Below, piece by piece: positions 56,054 to 64,000 of a DNA stretch of 64,000 nucleotides; position 1 is the first letter of the stretch, and the number at the start of each line of letters is the position of its first letter. The stretch spans positions 2,190,985-2,254,984 of the forward strand of contig NZ_OY759719.1 in assembly GCF_963662555.1 (NCBI RefSeq), read 5' to 3'. The translations under genes were made by a program, and so were the position numbers. The notes beneath the pieces were generated by a model that had not been told where the DNA came from, did no database searches, and saw only the letters and a program-made list of their open reading frames with translations. The DNA is from Thiomicrorhabdus sp. Lineage in GTDB: Bacteria > Pseudomonadota > Gammaproteobacteria > Thiomicrospirales > Thiomicrospiraceae.

Positions 56054-56098
56054 TACCAGGCCTCTACCCCCCCTTTTTTTTTTCGGGGTGTAGTAAAT
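56054..56098. repeat. Palindrome copy interrupted by a C/T-rich hairpin
   Basis: TACCAGGCCT is followed by about 29 bases (CTAC, a C7 run, a T10 run, CGGGG, TGTAG) before GTAAATTG resumes. The insert itself pairs end to end (CTAC/GTAG and CCCC/GGGG). It lies between convergent maf and the HAD gene. Confidence 0.75.
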
Positions 56099-56120
56099 TG
56101 CAATAACACCTCACTAAATA

Positions 56121-56786
56121 TTAAATATGATTCATTAACCACATATTTAATTCATTTAACGAATCCAACGTTGCAACAGGTTCATATTCATTTAACACCT
56201 CAGCTTGATGCACACCGTGACTTAAAGCAACTCTATCCATATTTATGTTTTGAGCCATCTCCATATCAAATGAGGTGTCACCAATCATTACCGCTTGATC
56301 AGCAGTAAGATTAAATTCCTGTAAAATCTGTGACAACATTAATGGATCAGGCTTAGAAGCTGACTCAACGGGAGTTCTGGTCATATCAAAGTAGATTCCA
56401 AAGCCTGTCTCTGCCAATACTGCCGTTAATCCTTTGCGGCTTTTACCTGTCGCAATAGCCAGTTTAACGCCTTGTTGTTTCAAATTAAGCAAGAGTGCTT
56501 CCGCCCCATCAAAAGGTACCATCTCAATGTTACTTTCTTCTAAAAAGCATTGAGTATAAGCCTCGGACATTGCCACCACTTTTGACTGATCTAAATTTGG
56601 ATACAAACCCAATATAGCGTTTTCTAAACTTAAACCAATAATCTGTTTAGATTCATCATACGGTAGCACTGGCAAACCACACTCTCTAGCAGCCGTTTGA
56701 ATTGAATCAACAATACGGGCTTCAGAATTCATTAAAGTACCATCCCAATCAAAGATGACAGCTTTATATTGTTTGGATTTTTGCAT
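56121..56786 (-). CDS. HAD family hydrolase, phosphoglycolate-phosphatase-like
   Basis: 221 residues. Motif I is FDWDGTLMNSEARI, motif II ATGKSRKG, motif III KPDP and motif IV GDTSFDMEMA. This is the Gph/PgmB-like class with a helical cap. It lies directly downstream of rluC, a neighbourhood conserved in pseudomonads and relatives, where it is usually annotated as a phosphoglycolate-phosphatase-like HAD; the true substrate is unknown. Confidence 0.87.
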   Translation of the reverse strand: MQKSKQYKAVIFDWDGTLMNSEARIVDSIQTAARECGLPVLPYDESKQIIGLSLENAILGLYPNLDQSKVVAMSEAYTQCFLEESNIEMVPFDGAEALLLNLKQQGVKLAIATGKSRKGLTAVLAETGFGIYFDMTRTPVESASKPDPLMLSQILQEFNLTADQAVMIGDTSFDMEMAQNINMDRVALSHGVHQAEVLNEYEPVATLDSLNELNMWLMNHI

Positions 56787-56852
56787 AAATGTAGTCCGTT
56801 TATATATATTTAAAGTTGCTTAAGCGTTACCTAAACACTCTATACATTTTCT

Positions 56853-57797
56853 TTATTTAATTGTTAAGGCATCAATTATTTTAATAAAATCAGGCCAAAG
56901 AGGTGCTTCGAAGAGCATTTTCTCTTCTGTTACTGGATGCGTAAAACCTAAAAACTGGGCATGCAAAGCTAAACGTTTCATACCTAACGGGCGATATTTC
57001 TTATTAACCTCTCGGTCACCATATTTATCATCCCCCATCAAAGCACAGCCTTGAGCTAAGGCATGCACTCTAATTTGGTGTGTTCTACCCGTTTTTAATT
57101 TAACCGAAACTAAATCCGCTCCTTTTAGATGCTGCAGCACTTTAAAATAACTAATTGCCTGCTTGCCATCTTTTGCCACATTCACATGCCAACCACCGTC
57201 AGGCAAATGATCTTTACGCAGTGGTAAGTCAATCTTCTGTTTATTCTTAGGCCAAGTCCCCATCACAATAGCTAAGTAGCGTTTATCAAATTGATCCGCA
57301 CGAATTTGAGCATGTAAATGTTTTAAAACTGAAGCTTTTTTGGCAATCAACAGGCAGCCAGAAGTATCTCTATCAATCCTGTGCACCAACTCTAAACGTT
57401 TAGCCAAAGGACGAAGCACTCTAACCACTTCAATCAAACCCCAGTTAATACCGCCACCGCCATGCACTGCAACACCTGAAGGTTTATTAACCACCATCAA
57501 GTCATTATCTTCGTACAAAATACTCTCTTCTATACGTCTTAGCTGTGCCACAGGAATATCTGAATCTAAAACTTCAATTTTCTCTGGTACTTTAACTGGT
57601 GGTATTCTAACAATATCACCCGCCTCTAAACGTGTACTAGCTTTGGCTCGACCTTTATTTACTCGCACTTCTCCTTTACGAATAATTCGGTAAATCAGGG
57701 TTTTAGGTGCTTTACGAAGATGGCGCATTAGAAAATTATCTAATCGCTGACCAGCGTCTTCAGTTCCCACATCTACCAGTTGTACTTTTGCACTCAT
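56853..57797 (-). CDS. rluC: 23S rRNA pseudouridine(955/2504/2580) synthase
   Basis: 314 residues. N-terminal S4 RNA-binding domain (about 16-80, RLDNFLMRHLRKAPKTLIYR) followed by an RluA-family catalytic domain with the catalytic Asp in LVHRIDRDTSG (about residue 144) and GRTHQIRVHA. It is divergent from rne, as in E. coli, which supports RluC over RluD. The HAD gene follows after 66 bases. Confidence 0.95.
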   Translation of the reverse strand: MSAKVQLVDVGTEDAGQRLDNFLMRHLRKAPKTLIYRIIRKGEVRVNKGRAKASTRLEAGDIVRIPPVKVPEKIEVLDSDIPVAQLRRIEESILYEDNDLMVVNKPSGVAVHGGGGINWGLIEVVRVLRPLAKRLELVHRIDRDTSGCLLIAKKASVLKHLHAQIRADQFDKRYLAIVMGTWPKNKQKIDLPLRKDHLPDGGWHVNVAKDGKQAISYFKVLQHLKGADLVSVKLKTGRTHQIRVHALAQGCALMGDDKYGDREVNKKYRPLGMKRLALHAQFLGFTHPVTEEKMLFEAPLWPDFIKIIDALTIK

Positions 57798-58627
57798 AAC
57801 CTAACCAATACTAACTAACCATTAATAAATTTATAACAACAGAGACTTAAATTGAAAGCAAATCAATAAACCAAAAACGTCATCTTAACCAATTGCGGCA
57901 CAGTTTACTCGTATATAACAAAGTTGTCATTGCCAACTAACAAAATGAGTGATATATTTGCCGAGCTTATATTTTTAAGTGATGAACTCGTAGCACTCGA
58001 TTAAGTGCAAGAATTTTTACAGCGACTGTATTCAAGGTAATTGCTTAGGCATTATTTTGCCACGGTCAGATTTAGAAAAACTCTGAGCCATACATTTTTA
58101 GATACAAGACGATACATAACAGCCCACTTAGTGAAATGAGAAAAAATTCAAATTCATTAAGTACCTTAGCTATAAAGCGAAGTTTAAAAGTGCAGTGCAA
58201 AATTTTCTTCTTATTAGGTCAAAAACCTCAACAATAAGAACAACCAGCCTTAAGACACTATTTAAACGACACGAGCAATACCGGCTGAAAGAGGATTTTA
58301 AATTCAGGTAAACATATTACCTGTTGGCTAGAGCAAATTGGCCACAATAAACAATAACAAACACCAATTTGCTCGATAAAAATGTTACACAAAACACGAT
58401 GAAATCACGTTACTGCAATACGGCATTAACTCTTAAACACCGGATTTAAAAATATAACACCAGAGTTAGAGCACCAACAATGAAGTTGGCTAAATTATGC
58501 CTAACCACTTAAATTTAAATCCATTTGTGAAACAACTCGCCTAAACACTTTCACCAGGCCTGGTAAAACCACTCGTTAGCACTCGTCTATTTAAAATGTC
58601 GCTCAGCTCAACCATAAAGAGAAGAGC
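57798..58627 (+). other. Long leader/intergenic region upstream of rne
   Basis: 830 bases without a convincing gene. It contains an 11-bp stem GAGCAAATTGG/CCAATTTGCTC with a ~22-base loop (58332-58375), a CAGGTAA/TTACCTG hairpin (58307-58325), and a palindrome core at 58553-58564. A weak promoter-like TTGCGG...TATAAC pair is near 57893-57919. It is likely a structured 5' UTR, as rne mRNAs commonly have. Confidence 0.55.
58553..58564. repeat. Palindrome core ACCAGGCCTGGT upstream of rne
   Basis: Exact 12-bp core in the rne leader, 63 bases before the start codon. Confidence 0.85.
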
Positions 58628-61294
58628 ATGAAAAGAATGCTAATCAATGCGACTCAAGCAGAAGAGACTCGTATTGCCCTAGTAGATGGTCAAACCCTCT
58701 ACGATCTAGATGTGGAAACCCCACACCACCAAAAGAAAAAAGCCAATATTTACAAAGGTAAAATCACCCGAATAGAACCAAGCTTAGAAGCCGCGTTTGT
58801 TGACTACGGTGCTGAGCGTCACGGATTTTTACCATTCAAAGAAGTTGCCGACGAATACTACCCTGACCAAAAACCAGAATCTGGTCGTTTTAGCATTAAA
58901 GATGTGCTAAAAGAAGGTCAAGAAATTATTGTTCAAGTTCAAAAAGAAGAACGTGGCAATAAAGGTGCAGCCTTATCAACACAAATTACCTTAGCGGGTC
59001 CTTATGTGGTGATGATGCCAAACAACCCTAAAGCAGGTGGTATTTCTCGTCGCATTGAAGGTGATGAGCGTAGCGATATTCGTGATAACCTTCGTGATTT
59101 AGAAACACCTGAAGGTATGGGATTAATTATCCGTACCGCTGGTGTTGGCAAAAATACCGAAGAACTGCAATGGGGTGTAAACTACCTAATTCAGCTTTGG
59201 GATGCGATCAAAACCGCCTCTGTTGAAAAAGAAGCACCTTTCTTAATTCACCAAGAATCAGACATTGTTATCTTGGCAATTCGTGATTATTTACGCCAGG
59301 ATATTGGTGAAATAATTATCGATAATATGGAAGTTTTCCATAAAGCTCGTGATTTCATTCAACACGTTATGCCACAACAGGTTTATAAAGTTAAACCTTA
59401 TCAAGATACTATTCCGCTGTTCACTCGTTTCCAAATTGAATCGCAAATAGAATCTGCTTATCAACGTGAAGTAACTCTACCTTCTGGTGGGTCAATTGTT
59501 ATTGATATTACCGAAGCGTTAACCGCCATTGATATCAACTCAAGCCGAGCTACCAAAGGTACCGATATTGAAGACACTGCTTTCAATACCAATATGGAAG
59601 CGGCTTGTGAAATCGCACGTCAATTACGTTTACGTGATTTAGGTGGTTTAGTGGTTATCGACTTTATTGATATGCACTCAAACAGACACCAACGTGAAGT
59701 TGAAAATAAGATACGAGAAGCCGTTAAGTCAGACCGTGCACGTGTGCAAATTGGTAAGATTTCTCGTTTTGGTTTACTGGAGATGTCTCGTCAGAGACTT
59801 CGTCCTTCTATTGAAGAATCTACCCAGATTGTCTGCCCACGCTGTCACGGTGTTGGTGTTATTCGTGGGGTTGAATCTCTTGGTTTATCTATCTTGCGTC
59901 TGCTTGAAGAAGAGAGCATGAAAGAGAACACCCGAAGAGTGACTGTTCAACTTCCAGTTGATGTGGCGACTTTCTTATTGAATGAGAAACGTAACCAACT
60001 TACCAAAGTTGAAGACCGTCACAGCCTGCATATTATGATTGTTCCTAACGAGCACTTAGAAACACCGCAGTACATTATGGAACGTACTCGAATTGGTGAA
60101 GAATCTCCTCAAAACGCAAGTTATGAGATTAAAGAGTTCTCAATGCCAGAGTTAGACTTCTCTGCAGAACCAGCTAAACAAGCACCAAAAGAAGAGCCTG
60201 CGGTTCAAAACATCCAGCAAACAGCTCCTCCACAAACTGCACAGTCTGCCGCACCATCAGCTGCAACAACTGAACAAAAACCAGGTTTGTTTGCACGTGT
60301 ATGGAAAGCGTTATTTAGCAAAGACGAAGCTGAAGAGGAAGAAATCAAACCTCGTCCGCGTAATCCGCGTAAAAATAACAATAACCGTCGTCGTAACAAC
60401 AACGGTGAAGGTCGTAATGACAATCGTAACAACCGAAACCGTAATCGTAATGCTCGCAACGACGAAAACCGTTCAGACAATAAAAAACCACGCAATAATC
60501 GTCCAGAAGAAAATGAAGTAGAAACACAACAATCTACTCAGCCTCAATCGGATAAAACGCGTAAACCACGTCGCAATAATCGTAACCGTCGTAATCGTGA
60601 TGAAGAAACCACTGTAAATGATGAAGCAATAAATAAGAACGCTTCAACGGTGGATTCTACTGAAAGCACTAACGATCAAAACAAAAATGCTGCTGAAGAT
60701 AAATCTACAACAGACAACAAAGATAAAAAAGGCCGCAACAATGGTCAACGTCGACGCAGCCGTTACAACAGCCGTAGTTACAACAGCCGTAGACGTGCAC
60801 CTGCTGGTGCTGCTGAATTATCTATTGAGTCGCCAGCTCCTGGTTCAGAACATGCTTCTAAAGAAGCTGACGCAGATAAAAAATTAGAGACTCCAGCAGA
60901 CAACGTTCAAACTGAAAACTCAGTTATAGAAACACCAGTTCAAGAGACTGTAAAACCTGTTGAAAACTCTGATTCTGTTTCCGTTGAAAGCACAGAAGCT
61001 CAAACACCAACCGTTGAAGCAATTTCAGCAGAAACGGTAGAATCAACTGAATCAACCCCTAAATCTGCACCTGAGTCAACTTCTGACTCAGATACAGAGA
61101 ACAAAGTAGATTCAGAGCAAACGGCGGAAAAATCAGACGATTCTTCTGAGAATGAAGAAAAGCCAAGACAAAGAAGACGTCCACGTACTCGTCGTCCTCG
61201 TCCGTCCGGGCCTCGTTCTAAAAAAGAGTCTTCAGATGAAGCTGAAAATTCAGCACCGAAAACTGAAACAAAAGTAGAAGCATCTGAAGAATAA
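58628..61294 (+). CDS. rne: Ribonuclease E
   Basis: 888 residues. The catalytic half (about 1-515) has the S1 domain, DNase-I-like subdomain with catalytic aspartates in AIDINSS and VVIDFIDM, and the Zn-link CPRCHG. The C-terminal half is disordered: a basic Asn/Arg-rich block (about 575-725, many RRNNRN-type repeats, RNA binding), an acidic Ser/Thr/Glu stretch, then a second Arg patch ([11 protein letters not shown]). It organises the RNA degradosome and rRNA/mRNA processing. Single-gene unit with a long leader and own terminator. Confidence 0.96.
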   Translation: MKRMLINATQAEETRIALVDGQTLYDLDVETPHHQKKKANIYKGKITRIEPSLEAAFVDYGAERHGFLPFKEVADEYYPDQKPESGRFSIKDVLKEGQEIIVQVQKEERGNKGAALSTQITLAGPYVVMMPNNPKAGGISRRIEGDERSDIRDNLRDLETPEGMGLIIRTAGVGKNTEELQWGVNYLIQLWDAIKTASVEKEAPFLIHQESDIVILAIRDYLRQDIGEIIIDNMEVFHKARDFIQHVMPQQVYKVKPYQDTIPLFTRFQIESQIESAYQREVTLPSGGSIVIDITEALTAIDINSSRATKGTDIEDTAFNTNMEAACEIARQLRLRDLGGLVVIDFIDMHSNRHQREVENKIREAVKSDRARVQIGKISRFGLLEMSRQRLRPSIEESTQIVCPRCHGVGVIRGVESLGLSILRLLEEESMKENTRRVTVQLPVDVATFLLNEKRNQLTKVEDRHSLHIMIVPNEHLETPQYIMERTRIGEESPQNASYEIKEFSMPELDFSAEPAKQAPKEEPAVQNIQQTAPPQTAQSAAPSAATTEQKPGLFARVWKALFSKDEAEEEEIKPRPRNPRKNNNNRRRNNNGEGRNDNRNNRNRNRNARNDENRSDNKKPRNNRPEENEVETQQSTQPQSDKTRKPRRNNRNRRNRDEETTVNDEAINKNASTVDSTESTNDQNKNAAEDKSTTDNKDKKGRNNGQRRRSRYNSRSYNSRRRAPAGAAELSIESPAPGSEHASKEADADKKLETPADNVQTENSVIETPVQETVKPVENSDSVSVESTEAQTPTVEAISAETVESTESTPKSAPESTSDSDTENKVDSEQTAEKSDDSSENEEKPRQRRRPRTRRPRPSGPRSKKESSDEAENSAPKTETKVEASEE

Positions 61295-61315
61295 TCTCTT
61301 CTAGATGACACCTAC

Positions 61316-61353
61316 AAAAAAGCACTCTTAACGTCAGTTTTGGGTGCTTTTTT
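61316..61353 (+). terminator. Intrinsic terminator of rne
   Basis: AAAAAAGCAC paired with GTGCTTTTTT across an 18-base loop, 22 bases past the rne stop; T-run follows. Confidence 0.75.
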
Positions 61354-61417
61354 ATTACCTAAATTTCAGGATATTTCTTTTCAGGTTATTTCTATTAAAT
61401 TTTTTATCAACCCTACA

Positions 61418-61439
61418 AATTTACCAGGCCTGGTAAATT
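61418..61439. repeat. 22-bp perfect palindrome containing TACCAGGCCTGGTA
   Basis: Core at 61422-61435, extended to AATT...AATT. It overlaps the first bases of the phosphatase stop codon region, between convergent rne and the phosphatase gene. Confidence 0.9.
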
Positions 61440-61920
61440 AAGATAAATGCTTTTGCTTAATATGATTAAGCAAACCTTCTGAAGCCGAATCTACTAAATC
61501 AAACACATGTTCAAACCCTTGAGCTCCTCCATAATATGGATCAGGCACTTCTCTTTCAGAGTAGTCTTGAGTGTAATCTAAAAACATTTGAATTTTGTCG
61601 TGATGCTCTGGTAGAGCCATATCCAATAAATTATGATAATTTTCATCGTCCATCGCTAAAATATAGTCATATTGATAAAAATCACCAAAATCGACTTTTC
61701 TGGCTCGTAAATCCAACATTTCAATCCCTCTATCTCTTGCTGTTTGCATCGATCGAGCATCTGGATGTTTTCCAATATGATAAGCAGCAGTTCCTGCTGA
61801 ATCAATTTCAATCAAATCTTCTAACCCCTGATTTTGAACCATATTTCTAAATACCGCATGAGCAGTTGGGGAACGGCAAATATTGCCAAGACAAACAAAC
61901 AAAACTGAGACTTTACTCAT
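61438..61920 (-). CDS. Low-molecular-weight protein tyrosine phosphatase
   Basis: 160 residues. The P-loop CLGNICRS (C-x5-R-S, about residues 11-18) and the general-acid Asp in DPYYGG are intact. An in-frame TTG at 61947 extends the frame, but the ATG at 61920 gives the standard N-terminus. Related enzymes act on tyrosine kinases of capsule export or on arsenate; no such genes are adjacent, so the target is unknown. Confidence 0.92.
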   Translation of the reverse strand: MSKVSVLFVCLGNICRSPTAHAVFRNMVQNQGLEDLIEIDSAGTAAYHIGKHPDARSMQTARDRGIEMLDLRARKVDFGDFYQYDYILAMDDENYHNLLDMALPEHHDKIQMFLDYTQDYSEREVPDPYYGGAQGFEHVFDLVDSASEGLLNHIKQKHLS

Positions 61921-61997
61921 CAGAGACACACCTTTTTTCTTCTGCAAGAAACATTCGTATAAAATAAGCCCATTAGTTTACAAGGCTCACTTAAAAA

Positions 61998-62669
61998 ATG
62001 CACTCTTTGCCATCTGCCCCGCCATTACAATTCACATTTCATACTGACTGGATTCTCTACGCCGATGATCATATAGTCGTTGTAAATAAACCGAGTGGTT
62101 TACTTTCTGTTCCTGGTAGAGGCCCCGATAAACAAGAGTGTTTAGCTTCACACCTAGAAAACCTTTACCCAGATATTAAGATTGTTCACCGTTTAGATAT
62201 GGACACCTCTGGATTAATGGTATTAGCACGCTCTGCAGAGGTTCACAAACACCTAAGCCGTCAATTTCAAGACCGTCAAACTAAAAAAACCTATCATGCC
62301 ATTTGTAGTGGTAAACCAAGCTTACAATCAGGACATATAAACCTACCTATGCGTTGTGATTGGGAAAAACGACCTCTACAAATGATTGATTTCAAGCAAG
62401 GTAAGGGAGCACAAACCTTTTGGCAAATTCTTACCCAAGCCAATGACCGTTTTTTAGTAGAGTTAACACCTATTACTGGACGTTCACACCAGCTTCGACT
62501 ACATATGAAATCGCTTGGTCACCCTATACTTGGCGACAATCTTTATGCTGATCCTACGAGCTTAAATCAAGCTAATAGACTGATGCTACACGCTAAAACG
62601 TTAACCTTTACCCACCCTATCAATCAACAAGAAATGCATTTTGATTGTCCAAGTCTTTTCATTATCTAA
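61998..62669 (+). CDS. rluA: Dual-specificity RNA pseudouridine synthase RluA
   Basis: 223 residues with no S4 domain, like E. coli RluA, which modifies U746 of 23S rRNA and U32 of some tRNAs. Catalytic Asp is D67 in IVHRLDMDTSG; NKPSGLLSVPGRG, GRSHQLRLH and the LMLHAK ending are all typical. It is divergent from the phosphatase gene. Confidence 0.92.
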   Translation: MHSLPSAPPLQFTFHTDWILYADDHIVVVNKPSGLLSVPGRGPDKQECLASHLENLYPDIKIVHRLDMDTSGLMVLARSAEVHKHLSRQFQDRQTKKTYHAICSGKPSLQSGHINLPMRCDWEKRPLQMIDFKQGKGAQTFWQILTQANDRFLVELTPITGRSHQLRLHMKSLGHPILGDNLYADPTSLNQANRLMLHAKTLTFTHPINQQEMHFDCPSLFII

Positions 62670-62803
62670 AGCCTCATTAAAACCTAATTCACTCAATGGC
62701 ATACTACATGCTTATTTACCTGCATAATCAAGATTACAAGACAGTCAAAGTCACCAATAACTTATGACTTTAGCGTCAATTTTTAAGGATAGGAAACCTC
62801 GCC

Positions 62804-64000
62804 ATGTCAGAGATAGATTTAACAAAAGACGACAAAGCCACCCAAGAGATGTTATCGATGATGGGAGATTTAGGTGAAAACACGGATGATTCTTTGGATG
62901 ATTTAGAAAATTTTGATGCCGATGAATTACTCAATGCCTTAGATGAATTGGATTCTGAAGCTGAAATTGAAGTCGACTCTGGCGAATCAACAAAAAATGA
63001 TGACATTGAAAACTCTGTTGAAGACCTAGGAATCGACATGGACGACCTTGACTCTTTAATGGCTCAGGTCTCTGATGAAGTTGAAACAGAAGTTGAAGTA
63101 CAAAATCCAACTGCTGAGATGGCTGATTTAGATAATATTGACATAGATAATCTAGACATGGATAACCTTGATAATTTAGCTACCGATTCATCAGATTCAG
63201 AAGTAGATGATTTAAACTCTGTTGCAGCTGATTTAGATAATCTTGATGATTTAGATCTTGAAGATTTAAACATGGATGATTTAGACAATATTGATGAAAC
63301 TGCTGATATTGATTTAGAAGAGTTAGAAGACTTACAAGATTTAGATGGCTTAAATGATGTAGAAATGACGGCTGATGATATCCCAGCTGACATTGAAGAA
63401 ACAGAGCAAGCACCAGTTACAGAAGACACCCTACTGAACGATATTGAATCCAATGATGGCTTAGATGATTTAGATGCTTTAGATGAAATCGAAAATCTTG
63501 ATTCTATGGCAAACCTGGATATTGAAGAAACAACTACTGAACTGGAAGCAGAGCCGGAAGTTCATCAGCCAGAAGAAGATGACATAGCAAATGAACAAGA
63601 AGCTGTGACTGAAAACCAAAACAGTGAAGATATCGCCTTAATTGATCAAGCAGGCCATTCAGTTGCAGCAATGGAAGAAGCCATAAATATAGATCAATCT
63701 ATTCAAGAAATTGCTCAGCAAGTTAAAACAACTGCTCATGAAGCGACTCAACTTGCCATTGCAACCTCTGAGCAAGCACAAGCTTCTGCAGAAAAAACCC
63801 AACAAGCAATTGAAGCTACTTTTGCAGCGGCTGAACGAGCTTTTGAAGCGGCTAAAAAAGCAGGTTATAGTGTAGATTTATCTAGCTTAAATACCAATCA
63901 AACAAGTGATGAAATTGCTTCACGACTTGCTGAAATTCAAGAAAAAAATACTCAATTAAAATCTGTGAATGACAGCATTAGAGCTAGAATTACAGAACTT
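62804..64000 (+). CDS. Highly acidic repetitive protein with helical region, 5' part only
   Basis: An open frame of 399 codons from an ATG with AAGGATAGGA upstream to the window edge, no stop. Residues ~8-265 are extremely Asp/Glu/Leu-rich with repeated xxLDxLDDL units (LDNLDDLDLED and similar). Residues ~280-399 are Ala/Gln/Glu-rich and probably helical or coiled-coil (QAQASAEKTQQAIEATF). There is no signal peptide or membrane segment in this part. I do not recognise the family; a scaffold-like or chemosensory/FimV-type cytoplasmic protein are only guesses. Serine-rich antisense frames here are shadows of its GAT-rich codons. Confidence 0.75.
   Translation, partial: MSEIDLTKDDKATQEMLSMMGDLGENTDDSLDDLENFDADELLNALDELDSEAEIEVDSGESTKNDDIENSVEDLGIDMDDLDSLMAQVSDEVETEVEVQNPTAEMADLDNIDIDNLDMDNLDNLATDSSDSEVDDLNSVAADLDNLDDLDLEDLNMDDLDNIDETADIDLEELEDLQDLDGLNDVEMTADDIPADIEETEQAPVTEDTLLNDIESNDGLDDLDALDEIENLDSMANLDIEETTTELEAEPEVHQPEEDDIANEQEAVTENQNSEDIALIDQAGHSVAAMEEAINIDQSIQEIAQQVKTTAHEATQLAIATSEQAQASAEKTQQAIEATFAAAERAFEAAKKAGYSVDLSSLNTNQTSDEIASRLAEIQEKNTQLKSVNDSIRARITEL

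Noticed and set aside
57945..58004. 19-codon frame upstream of rne
   Set aside because: Too short, no ribosome site and no recognisable feature.
60205..61311. Minus-strand frames opposite the rne tail
   Set aside because: Arg/Ser/Leu-rich shadows of the biased codons in the disordered RNase E C-terminus.
62776..63453. Two minus-strand serine-rich open frames opposite the acidic protein
   Set aside because: They are the complement of repeated GAT/GAA codons in the plus-strand gene; their SKSS pattern is a shadow and they lack ribosome sites.
1..64000. tRNA, rRNA, CRISPR, prophage or toxin-antitoxin loci
   Set aside because: Intergenic gaps were inspected by eye and none showed the expected structure; a covariance search could still find a small RNA that I missed.

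Overview
The window is an A+T-rich, gene-dense stretch of a gammaproteobacterial chromosome. The gene orders are typical of that class: metZ-purF-dedD-folC-accD-trpABF-truA-asd, leuCDB, yceD-rpmF-plsX-fabHDG-acpP-fabF-pabC-mltG-tmk-holB-tatD, and the rluC/rne divergent pair. A periplasmic alpha-carbonic anhydrase and a SulP anion transporter would fit a chemolithoautotrophic sulfur oxidiser of the Thiomicrospira/Thiomicrorhabdus/Hydrogenovibrio type. That placement is an inference, not a proof. No rRNA, tRNA, CRISPR array, prophage or transposase gene was seen.

Layout. 1-14.3 kb (minus strand): methionine, purine, folate, fatty-acid, tryptophan, lysine/threonine and leucine biosynthesis, with a bactofilin/M23 peptidase pair that overlap each other. 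14.4-20.7 kb (plus strand): queE, rlmD and a four-gene Tro-type metal ABC importer whose first permease carries a fused DtxR/MntR-like domain; a perfect inverted repeat upstream is a good operator candidate. 20.7-26.1 kb (minus): HAD phosphatase, Bfd-like ferredoxin and a cyclic-di-GMP cluster (two GGDEF proteins and a PilZ-like protein). 26.3-36.9 kb: SulP transporter, small enzymes, MFS transporter, aroC, YceI/cytochrome b561, alpha-carbonic anhydrase, prmB and mog. 37.1-39.7 kb: lon, with a sigma32-like promoter. 39.86-40.5 kb: a 649-bp gene-free element bounded by perfect 46-bp inverted repeats. 40.5-55.2 kb: fifteen minus-strand genes for fatty-acid/phospholipid synthesis, p-aminobenzoate, DNA replication and cell-wall processing, starting from a strong promoter in front of yceD. 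55.4-64 kb: maf, a HAD phosphatase, rluC, rne with a long structured leader, a low-molecular-weight phosphatase, rluA, and the start of an extremely acidic repetitive protein that runs off the window.

The most striking unexplained feature is a short palindrome, TACCAGGCCTGGTA. It is perfect at nine places and near-perfect at many more. It usually sits just after a stop codon but also lies inside several reading frames. In three places it, or a diverged version, is the first part of a conserved 51-nt unit with a second dyad. It behaves like a highly iterated palindrome whose role cannot be read from sequence alone.
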